A stretch of 7,321 bases of DNA from an uncultured Burkholderiaceae bacterium (GTDB lineage: Bacteria > Pseudomonadota > Gammaproteobacteria > Burkholderiales > Burkholderiaceae), in assembly GCA_937862845.1 (NCBI GenBank), contig CALMCK010000218.1, forward strand, positions 1 through 7,321. The letters run 5' to 3'. Both the position numbers and the translations under genes were made by a program. Shown piece after piece: positions 1-6,312 of this stretch. Under the pieces are notes generated by a model. That model made no database searches and was not told the DNA's origin. It was given only the letters and a program-made list of their open reading frames with translations. How positions within the stretch are numbered: the stretch's first letter is position 1; every line of letters starts with the position of its first letter.

Positions 1-371
1 AGCGCTACGCCAGCCTACTCAAAGAAGAACACCTCGTCATCATCTCCGGCAGCGTCAAAAAAGACGACTACACAGGCGGCGTGCGCATCATCGCCGAGCG
101 CGTGCTCGACCTCACCAGCGCACGCGCCGCACAAGCGAGCAGCCTCATCATTTCACTCGACGCACAACACACCGCCGTGGACATCATCGGGCTCAAAAAC
201 ACACTCAAACCACTTTGCAACGACGACGGACTGCCTATCCTGGTTTATGTCCACACCCAAGGCGCATCCGCAGAAGTGCGACTGGGCCTCGACTGGCGCG
301 TCATGCCCACCGAAGGTTTATTGACGGCGCTTGAAAATTTTGATGGTGTGACGCAGGTGGTGATGAAATAA
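1..371 (+). CDS. dnaE: DNA polymerase III alpha subunit, C-terminal end (5'-truncated by window)
   Basis: This is the 3' end of the replicative polymerase gene; reading from base 3 gives about 122 residues to a TAA at 369-371. The protein is the catalytic 5'-3' polymerase of the DNA polymerase III holoenzyme in the cytoplasm. The visible part begins inside the OB-fold region, with the typical strand pattern YASLLKEEHLVIISGSV, then DDYTGG and the helix ERVLDLTSARA. It continues into the C-terminal region (LGLDWRVMPTEGLLTALENF), which in the family follows the OB fold and contacts the clamp loader tau subunit. The polymerase active site lies outside the window. The first 104 codons strongly prefer C-ending codons (I count 63 C-ending, 5 T-ending), whereas the last 18 sense codons have none C-ending and six T-ending. 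It converges on the ligase-like gene with a 25-base gap. I am confident of the family from the pattern of this C-terminus. Confidence 0.88.
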   Translation, partial: RYASLLKEEHLVIISGSVKKDDYTGGVRIIAERVLDLTSARAAQASSLIISLDAQHTAVDIIGLKNTLKPLCNDDGLPILVYVHTQGASAEVRLGLDWRVMPTEGLLTALENFDGVTQVVMK

Positions 372-396
372 AGCAACCCACCGACTCTCACATCAA

Positions 397-1632
397 TCAC
401 TGTTGAGGTTTTAAGCGAAGATTCGCCCACAACAAAGCAGAAAAAACAGTGAAGGTCGCAACAGCTTGAGTGTAAATCAGTGATGCGCTGATGGTGCCTG
501 CCAACATATAGCTGGCCACCAGAGCGAATGCCAACATCGAAATTAAATTGGATGACTGAAATGGTTTCACAATAAAGGCTCGGATAAAATACACCACTGC
601 CGTCATAAAAATAGCCGCCCAAACCACACCACCTTCAACCAACACTTGCAAATACTCAGAATGAAAATGACGATGGTGAAACTGCTCACCACCCAAGCCA
701 CCGCCACCATATTGCGGCAGCCTGTCAGGACGTATGTCCGCACTGTTGCCTATCAGCGGGTGGTCGATAAATGCAGATATACCCAACCGATACATTTCCA
801 TACGGGCGCCTACGGATGTAACAATGCTGTTGTTTGCGCCGCCTGCTTGCGCTTGTTGCCAGTACGCCAGTGCTTCATGATACGCCAGTAAAAACCGCTC
901 CTCGCGCAGGTAAAAAAACGCCACGCACGCACCGAGCAACAAACCCAGCAATGCCAATGCTCTCGGTAGAGTCAACCAATGTCGAATACGCCAAATCCCC
1001 ACCACCACCACAATCACAAAAAAACCAATCCACTCCGTGCGCCGCTCTGTGGTGTATAAAACAAACCACGCGCTCAACGAACCCACGCCAAAAAGCCATT
1101 TTTGTAACGATTGAAAGCGTTCACTTTTATCGGTCACAGCGACAAAAAGCCATGTACCCATAACCAAAAGCAACTCAGCGAGTATGCCTGCATTCAAATC
1201 AAAGCCAGCACGCATGTGATATAACGGCACACCAAACATCAACGCAATCACATTCCAAACTCCCAACACAATCAAGCCCACCGCCATCGCCTGTAATGCC
1301 TGCACCACCCGCAACCGCAAGTAGCAGAAAGCGAAAAACACCAGTGGCCATATCATGAAGTAGGAATGCCACAGCGCATTTTTCATCGCGAGCTCTGGAC
1401 TGCTTGCCCACAACATCGATGTCATTTTAAAAACAAACACACTGGCGATGGCCAGCGAAACCCATGTGTCCTGTGCCGTCCAGCCACCGATATCTCGAAG
1501 AATTTTTTCACGGGTATTGCGGTGAATCACGCAAAATAAACCCAACAATCCCAGCGCAATTGTGCCCGCATCAGGCACACCTTTGAACCACAGGAATGTT
1601 GAAAAATAGAGCAGGGCGATTATTTTAATCAT
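397..1632 (-). CDS. O-antigen ligase-like membrane protein (WaaL/Wzy_C superfamily)
   Basis: This 411-residue polytopic inner-membrane protein has about ten or more hydrophobic segments and one long hydrophilic, periplasm-type loop at about 243-335. In the family, such proteins transfer an undecaprenyl-diphosphate-linked glycan to an acceptor (lipid A core for WaaL, protein for PglL) or polymerise repeat units (Wzy). Two hallmarks are visible. One is an Arg motif before a membrane segment (TTERRTEW, R197/R198; compare SRTxW in WaaL). The other is a His motif in the loop, HSEYLQVLVEGG starting at H324, which fits H[NSQ]x9G. Just before it is a Gly-rich, His-rich run (GGGGLGG at 310-316, then H319, H320, H322). 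The ATG at 1632-1630 overlaps the stop of the upstream gene as ATGA, and no clear Shine-Dalgarno is seen, so translation is probably coupled. At 411 residues it is nearer WaaL than the longer PglL enzymes, but ligase, polymerase and protein glycosyltransferase cannot be separated from sequence alone. Confidence 0.82.
   Translation of the reverse strand: MIKIIALLYFSTFLWFKGVPDAGTIALGLLGLFCVIHRNTREKILRDIGGWTAQDTWVSLAIASVFVFKMTSMLWASSPELAMKNALWHSYFMIWPLVFFAFCYLRLRVVQALQAMAVGLIVLGVWNVIALMFGVPLYHMRAGFDLNAGILAELLLVMGTWLFVAVTDKSERFQSLQKWLFGVGSLSAWFVLYTTERRTEWIGFFVIVVVVGIWRIRHWLTLPRALALLGLLLGACVAFFYLREERFLLAYHEALAYWQQAQAGGANNSIVTSVGARMEMYRLGISAFIDHPLIGNSADIRPDRLPQYGGGGLGGEQFHHRHFHSEYLQVLVEGGVVWAAIFMTAVVYFIRAFIVKPFQSSNLISMLAFALVASYMLAGTISASLIYTQAVATFTVFSALLWANLRLKPQQ
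1629..1632 (-). other. ATGA stop/start overlap between transferase and ligase-like genes
   Basis: On the minus strand the start ATG (1632-1630) and the stop TGA (1631-1629) share two bases. The stretch before the ATG (CTACCCGAAAATAACACC) has no recognisable Shine-Dalgarno. Translation of the ligase-like protein therefore probably depends on ribosomes finishing the transferase, which would fix their ratio. The overlap is seen directly; coupling is inferred. Confidence 0.8.
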
Positions 1633-3254
1633 GGTGTTATTTTCGGGTAGCTCGTCGATTGTGTTGGATCAAGGTTTTTGTCATACCACTCGCTGCGTAT
1701 GCCCAAAGTGTGTTGAAGTAACTGCTCAAAATTATCCAATGAAAATGGCTCTTTGTAAAACGCTTCGCGACCCATGTGACCAGCGGGCTGGTTTTGCCAA
1801 ACAAACAATGGAATGGTATAGCCCTGCTCACTTGACTCGCTGTGCCCTGCGAAGTCCTCTGTGTGGCCGACCTCTTGGCCGTGGTCTGAGAAATAAACCA
1901 AACTGATATTTCGCTGCGGGCGCATTTCGTTGACCTGATTAAGCACTTCTGATAAAAACATTGCACCACAATACACAGAGTTGTCGTAGTCATTGCGCGT
2001 ACCACGAATACCAGATGAGCGACCTGCCGCTTTCATGGCGCTCATCACTTCGTCGTCATCGATGCCCGAGTATGGCGCGACACCCACTGGACAGCGAAGC
2101 TGATAATGGAAATGTTGACCGAGGACATGCAGAACAATCAATTCTTTTTTTGGCGCCGGTTTGTCGAGATGGCTTTTCAGCTTTGGCAAAAGTTCCATGT
2201 CCGTACTTGAACTGTCGCGCCAGTTGCCATTGTTGATAAATGCGTGCTCGTCTGCACTGTTGCCCAGCGTCGATATCCAGCCTTCTGTGCCTGGTTGATT
2301 CGACAGCCATGTGATGTTGTAGCCAGCTTGCTTGGCGAGCATGAACACATCAGGGTATTTTTTCCAGTCATCAGGATGGTCGATATTCGCGGGGGTGAAT
2401 GCTTTTTCCAATGAAGGCAAGGTGAACGCTGCCGAAGATTTTGCTTGCGTGAACCATATGGTTTCACCTGACAAATTTTTAAGCGTGTTTTCTAATGGCA
2501 ACGTGGTGCCGCGCGGGTAACCGTAATGCCCCCAGTTGTTGCGATTTGAGCTTTCACCGATGACCAACACAACTGTTTTATCTGACTCCTCGCTCACCAC
2601 ATTCCAATTCGCAGCGGTTTGTTCAATGGCACTGCGCATGGCTTTTGCTTGCGCCACTTCCTTTTGCGCTTCGATGTTTCGCACCAAGACCACACCCCAA
2701 CGCAAGAAAGGCTGCTGACGCAACATGGTCGGGTTAAAGTGAAGAGCAACCACAGCCGCCCCTAAAAGCATGAGCACTCTTGGCTTGATTCTCGATAAAA
2801 CTTCACTCACGCTTTGTAAATATTTTTTATTGAAAACATAAACCAAGGCAAAGCTCAGAACCAAAAACACCAGAGACCAAGAGATGGCACTCAATTGCTC
2901 CAGTATAAAATTTTTGGCTTCGTTTGGGTTGGTGTTTTGTATTGCCTGTGCAACAATCGCAGGCGATGGCGTCGCACCAAAAAACTGTCTAACAACGCCC
3001 TGCACAGCAAGATCAACAATAAACACCACACAGAAGACAGACCATGCAATGCGGCGCTTATTTAAAAAAAACTTATGATCCAATAAAATTGCAGCACCAC
3101 CAAAAAGCACAAACCATGCAAATGATTTCAATCCGTCACTGGGCCGATTTAACTGAAGCAATGTCGAAATCGCCACCACGGCAGCCGCCAACAAAACAAA
3201 GATCAACCACGCCCGCGCAGCATTGCCCACTCGGAAAATTTCTTTAACTGACAT
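1629..3254 (-). CDS. Phosphoethanolamine transferase-like inner-membrane enzyme (EptA/CptA-type, sulfatase fold)
   Basis: This 541-residue protein has about five N-terminal membrane segments (roughly 14-35, 44-59, 69-88, 124-141, 159-173) and a large periplasmic catalytic domain from about 225, the architecture of EptA/EptC/CptA enzymes. These move phosphoethanolamine from phosphatidylethanolamine to lipid A, core sugars or other envelope glycans. Visible catalytic elements are: IGESSNRNNWGHYGYPRGT with E234 as likely zinc ligand; SSAAFTLPSLEKAF with T278 as likely nucleophile, placed by similarity to the CptA pattern; VLHVLGQHFHYQ with H381; and YFSDHGQE with D457-H458, followed by H471 in FAGHSE. 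YDNSVYCGAMFLSEVL and YTIPLFVW match the family core. The segment 391-421 is not one I recognise in relatives. The ATG at 3254 has GGAG seven bases upstream and lies four bases past the M16 stop. Its 3' end overlaps the ligase-like gene. The family is clear; acceptor and exact subfamily are not, and another phosphoglycerol-type transfer remains possible. Confidence 0.85.
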   Translation of the reverse strand: MSVKEIFRVGNAARAWLIFVLLAAAVVAISTLLQLNRPSDGLKSFAWFVLFGGAAILLDHKFFLNKRRIAWSVFCVVFIVDLAVQGVVRQFFGATPSPAIVAQAIQNTNPNEAKNFILEQLSAISWSLVFLVLSFALVYVFNKKYLQSVSEVLSRIKPRVLMLLGAAVVALHFNPTMLRQQPFLRWGVVLVRNIEAQKEVAQAKAMRSAIEQTAANWNVVSEESDKTVVLVIGESSNRNNWGHYGYPRGTTLPLENTLKNLSGETIWFTQAKSSAAFTLPSLEKAFTPANIDHPDDWKKYPDVFMLAKQAGYNITWLSNQPGTEGWISTLGNSADEHAFINNGNWRDSSSTDMELLPKLKSHLDKPAPKKELIVLHVLGQHFHYQLRCPVGVAPYSGIDDDEVMSAMKAAGRSSGIRGTRNDYDNSVYCGAMFLSEVLNQVNEMRPQRNISLVYFSDHGQEVGHTEDFAGHSESSEQGYTIPLFVWQNQPAGHMGREAFYKEPFSLDNFEQLLQHTLGIRSEWYDKNLDPTQSTSYPKITP

Positions 3255-3258
3255 ACCA

Positions 3259-6138
3259 TCACTCCGGCTTTAACACAGCAATCACACGATTTGAACTCAA
3301 ATACTTTGCCGCGACCGCTTGCACATCCGACGCCGTCAATGCGGCCAAACGCGCTTCAAATGTACGGATGGATGCGGGGTCGTTGCCATACTTAATGGCG
3401 TTGACATATTGTCCGACACCGAATTCGTTGCTGTTGCGCTCTTGGCTAAAATGCGCGATGGTGGCTTCACGCACTTTTTTCATTTCGAGCTCGCTCGGGC
3501 CTTCGTCGATGAGTGCTTGCAGTTGGTCCAATGCGCTTTGTGTGAGTGCGTCGGCGCGCTCTGGTGCGCAAGGGAATTCAATCCCAAAACTGTAGGATTC
3601 ATTGGGGCGCTGACGCAAGCCACCGTACGCATTGGCAGAGTAAACACCGCCTTGCACTTCACGCAGCTGACTGATGAGACGTTCGGTGAGCACTTCGCCA
3701 GCGAACACCATGGCCAAGTTTTCTTGGGTATTGAAATAAGTTTCACCGCCAAACATGATGCGCACTTGGCTGAGTTTGTCCGTGCCTTTTTTAACCGCAA
3801 TGGTGCGTGAGCTGTAATCCTCGCGGAATGGGCGCACTTGATAACGCGACTCTGTCGATGTGTCAGACGGCAAACTGCCGAGATAGGTCTCGCTCAGACG
3901 GCGCAATTCGGTGGGGACGATTTTGCCAAAAAACGTGAAGTGCATGCCATTGGCGTTGCCATAAATGCGTTGATAGGCTTTGTATGTGGTGTCGTAGTTG
4001 GTTTCTTGCCAGCTCTCGGCAGTGGGGTAGGTGCCGCCAAAACGAGGGTTGTTGCGGTTGATGTTCCACTCGACTTGATTGTTAAAGTAGCGATTGCGGT
4101 CTTTGTCGGCATTGGCATAGACGGCCATGCTGCGTTTTTTATAATTCTCAAAGGCCTCTGGGTCTTTGTTAACGCCCGTCATCTTGCTGTACATGAGCTG
4201 AAATGCAATCTCGCTGTCCTGTGGTGCGAACGCGCCCGCCAGTCCGTGGCTGTCTTCATCGACATCAAAGTTGACATCAACGGTTTTGCCTGTGAGCAGT
4301 TGCGAGACTTGGACTTTGGACAGGCCGTTTAACCCTGAGTCGTCAATGGCGTTGAGCGCCCATTGTGACTGGCGCCACTCGTCGTCGGAAAGCAGTGAGG
4401 TGCCGCCGTCGGCGAATGCGGAAAACTGAATCTGGTTGTCGTTGTAGCCATTGGTTTTGTAGCTCACTTTCACGCCGTTGGCCAATGTCCATGTGGTGAC
4501 ACCCGTGTCTTGGTCAACATTGGTGCGCACGACTTTGCCAGCTTTGGGCATTTTGCTCAACAGCGCGCTGGCTTGCTCGACGGCGACATACGGTGCTACG
4601 TTGTCTTGCGCGCCGATGATGCTGCGCACTTGTGCGGTGCTCAATGGTTTGTCCGCGCTGCTGCCTGCGATGAATGCCACGCGATTGTCCATGCCAAAAT
4701 GTTCTTTGGCCATTCGATTGATTTGTTCAATGGTGATGGTCGGCAAGTATTTTTTTTGCGCTTCGTATTCCCAAGGAATGGTGGGCAAGGGTTCGTTTTC
4801 GGTGATGCCGCGTATGTATTCGGCGGCCTTCTCGCCAGACTCAACCTTTTGACGATTCAAGTAGTAGTCTTCGATATTGGCAAACATTTGTTTTTTGGCC
4901 AGCTCAAGTTCGCTGGTGCTAAAGCCATGCTGCACCACTCGCAAACCTTCGTCATGCAATGCTTTGAGCGCGTCAGCTTGCTGGTTTGGTGCTGCGCCTG
5001 CAAATAAAATATAGGCTTTTTTGCTGCTCACGATGTTGTCGCGCGAACTCATCGCCATGATGAACGGCGCATTCGGCGCATCCAACTGCGCTTGTAGGCG
5101 TTTGTTAATCATTTGACTGATGAGCGACTCACGCAGATTGCGGATGTAGTCGCCTGTGGTGGTGTCGATGCCAACATCGTCTTTGTCTTTATACGCGAGC
5201 ATGACGGTGTTTTGCGTGAGCTCTGGGTCTTGAAAAACCTCGATAATGGGCTCGACGTTGTTCGGCACGGTGACGGTTTTGAGCACGGCGGGATTGGCTG
5301 GATTGCGGTATGGATTGAAATGCTGTTCAATCAAGGCTTTGGTTTTCGCGGCATTTACATCGCCGACCACCACCACAGACATGAGGTTCGGGCGATACCA
5401 GCGTTTATAAAAAGCACGCAACACGTCAGGGTCAAAGTTTTTAATCGTGCCAATATCGCCAATCGGATGGCGCTCGGTGTAGAGCGAATCTTTAGCGAGT
5501 GCGCCCAGCATTTTGTCACGTTGGCGTGACTCTGGATTGAGCGTGCTGCTGCGCCACTCCTCGGTGATGACGGGGCGCTCTTTGTCGATTTCATCCGCAT
5601 CGAGACTGGCATTGAACGCCCAATCTTCGAGCACCTGCATGGCGGTGCTTAAATTTTTAGGATCGTTGAGCGGTATGGGCAATATGTAAGTGGTGTCGTC
5701 TTGTCCTGTCTGCGCATTCAGATCCGCACCAAACACCACGCCCATTTTTTGCAAGGTGTTAATCATTTCATGTTTCGGGAAATGTTTGGTGCCATTGAAC
5801 ACCATGTGCTCCATGAAGTGCGCCAAACCGCGCTCATTGTCCTGCTCATTGAGCGAGCCCGCTTGCACGACCAGACGGATTTCGGCTTTATTGGACGGCG
5901 TGTTGTTGGGCAAAATATAGTATTTCAAACCATTCGCCAGCTCGCCCTTGGTGAGCTTGTCGTCCTGCGGAATCACAGCATTCAAGCCATCGACTTGGGC
6001 AGGCACACGCGCCGTATCGGGCGCGACCATGATGGCGGCAGGCTCGCTGGCAACCTCTTTGGCGAAACTGATTTGCGTAATGGACAGCGCAATGACCGTC
6101 AAGCCTGTGTGCAAAAAAATCCGTGCTGATGAATTCAT
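3259..6138 (-). CDS. M16 family zinc metalloprotease (PqqL/insulinase-like), exported
   Basis: This 959-residue protein is a two-module M16 peptidase, close in size to E. coli PqqL (931 residues). Members degrade or process peptides inside a closed clam-shell chamber. Residues 1-26 look like a signal peptide: positive start, hydrophobic core, ISFA followed by K, with cleavage likely after A26, giving a periplasmic or membrane-facing enzyme. The inverted zinc motif is HFMEH at 107-111 (H107 and H111 ligands, E110 catalytic base), and E194 in ERPVITEEWR is the likely third ligand. The second module (about 545 onward) lacks HxxEH, as is normal for its non-catalytic half, and LREVQGGVY (R826, Y833) matches the substrate-binding Arg/Tyr pair. 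I chose the ATG at 6138 because the signal peptide starts there with AAGAGG four bases upstream; a longer in-frame start at 6204 adds 22 residues without signal character. It is first in the three-gene block. The natural substrate is unknown. Confidence 0.93.
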   Translation of the reverse strand: MNSSARIFLHTGLTVIALSITQISFAKEVASEPAAIMVAPDTARVPAQVDGLNAVIPQDDKLTKGELANGLKYYILPNNTPSNKAEIRLVVQAGSLNEQDNERGLAHFMEHMVFNGTKHFPKHEMINTLQKMGVVFGADLNAQTGQDDTTYILPIPLNDPKNLSTAMQVLEDWAFNASLDADEIDKERPVITEEWRSSTLNPESRQRDKMLGALAKDSLYTERHPIGDIGTIKNFDPDVLRAFYKRWYRPNLMSVVVVGDVNAAKTKALIEQHFNPYRNPANPAVLKTVTVPNNVEPIIEVFQDPELTQNTVMLAYKDKDDVGIDTTTGDYIRNLRESLISQMINKRLQAQLDAPNAPFIMAMSSRDNIVSSKKAYILFAGAAPNQQADALKALHDEGLRVVQHGFSTSELELAKKQMFANIEDYYLNRQKVESGEKAAEYIRGITENEPLPTIPWEYEAQKKYLPTITIEQINRMAKEHFGMDNRVAFIAGSSADKPLSTAQVRSIIGAQDNVAPYVAVEQASALLSKMPKAGKVVRTNVDQDTGVTTWTLANGVKVSYKTNGYNDNQIQFSAFADGGTSLLSDDEWRQSQWALNAIDDSGLNGLSKVQVSQLLTGKTVDVNFDVDEDSHGLAGAFAPQDSEIAFQLMYSKMTGVNKDPEAFENYKKRSMAVYANADKDRNRYFNNQVEWNINRNNPRFGGTYPTAESWQETNYDTTYKAYQRIYGNANGMHFTFFGKIVPTELRRLSETYLGSLPSDTSTESRYQVRPFREDYSSRTIAVKKGTDKLSQVRIMFGGETYFNTQENLAMVFAGEVLTERLISQLREVQGGVYSANAYGGLRQRPNESYSFGIEFPCAPERADALTQSALDQLQALIDEGPSELEMKKVREATIAHFSQERNSNEFGVGQYVNAIKYGNDPASIRTFEARLAALTASDVQAVAAKYLSSNRVIAVLKPE
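3262..3265 (-). promoter_or_regulatory. Ribosome binding site of the transferase gene
   Basis: GGAG on the minus strand lies seven bases before the ATG at 3254. It sits inside the last codons of the M16 gene, so termination of M16 translation and initiation of the transferase happen within a few bases. This supports the ATG chosen and a polycistronic message. Confidence 0.65.
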
Positions 6139-6142
6139 AATT

Positions 6143-6148
6143 CCTCTT
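6143..6148 (-). promoter_or_regulatory. Ribosome binding site deciding the M16 start
   Basis: AAGAGG on the minus strand is followed by AATT and the ATG at 6138. The spacing is slightly short (four bases), but it favours this start over the in-frame ATG codons farther upstream, which do not lead into a signal peptide. Confidence 0.6.
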
Positions 6149-6220
6149 GATGTATTTGAAACAATAACCCGCATGATACCAGTTTTGCCACCAGACTCAT
6201 GCAATACGGCGCGTGCAAAA

Positions 6221-6235
6221 CAGCGCCAAACGCTG
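6221..6235. repeat. Short perfect inverted repeat, 5-bp arms
   Basis: CAGCG, then CCAAA, then CGCTG. It lies in the divergent region between the M16 gene and serC, seven bases to the left of the larger inverted repeat at 6243. Arms of five can occur by chance; it is listed because it is close to a much stronger repeat and could be part of a composite operator. Confidence 0.35.
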
Positions 6236-6242
6236 AATTAAT

Positions 6243-6266
6243 CGAGGTTTTCATTGGAAAACCTCG
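6243..6266. repeat. Perfect 10-bp inverted repeat, candidate operator at the serC promoter
   Basis: Left arm CGAGGTTTTC (6243-6252), loop ATTG, right arm GAAAACCTCG (6257-6266), with no mismatch. It is directly followed by the 8-bp palindrome CGATATCG (6267-6274). The predicted -35 box of serC (6254-6259) lies in the loop and right arm, so a protein bound here would compete with RNA polymerase. Neither strand shows a T run after the stem, and both neighbouring genes point away from it, so an intrinsic terminator is unlikely. The same stem could form as RNA in a long 5' leader of the M16 transcript. The repeat is seen; its role is inferred. Confidence 0.7.
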
Positions 6267-6282
6267 CGATATCGGCGATAAT
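6254..6282 (+). promoter_or_regulatory. Predicted sigma70-type promoter for serC
   Basis: The -35 box is TTGGAA (6254-6259, four of six consensus bases) and the -10 box is GATAAT (6277-6282, five of six), with an optimal 17-base spacer. Transcription would start near 6289, leaving a leader of about 24 bases before the serC ATG, just enough for its ribosome binding site. The -35 overlaps the perfect inverted repeat at 6243-6266. No equally good promoter was found for the minus-strand block. Confidence 0.6.
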
Positions 6283-6299
6283 TGCCCTTTACTGCTTTC

Positions 6300-6304
6300 A
6301 AGGA
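6300..6304 (+). promoter_or_regulatory. Ribosome binding site of serC
   Basis: AAGGA lies eight bases before the ATG at 6313, a standard spacing, and supports this start. The protein then opens directly with the family's N-terminal pattern (YNFAAGPAALP). Confidence 0.7.
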
Positions 6305-6312
6305 CGCCAGCC

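Noticed and set aside
245..622. A 125-codon minus-strand frame spanning the dnaE end and the ligase-like gene
   Set aside because: It overlaps two genes with clear family patterns in other frames and shows no domain of its own.
3319..6129. Several plus-strand open frames of 124-165 codons opposite the M16 gene
   Set aside because: No recognisable domains, no ribosome binding sites of note, and the minus-strand M16 protein is a full, motif-bearing match over the whole stretch.
6172..6178. TATCAT on the minus strand as a -10 box for the M16 gene
   Set aside because: The nearest -35-like TTGCAT is 20 bases away, too far for a standard promoter; the match may be chance. The block's promoter remains unidentified.
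6136..6204. A 22-residue longer M16 protein starting at 6204
   Set aside because: The extra residues are polar and would bury the signal peptide; the ribosome binding site and signal peptide both point to 6138.
6243..6266. The perfect inverted repeat as an intrinsic terminator
   Set aside because: There is no T run after the stem on either strand, and both flanking genes are transcribed away from it.
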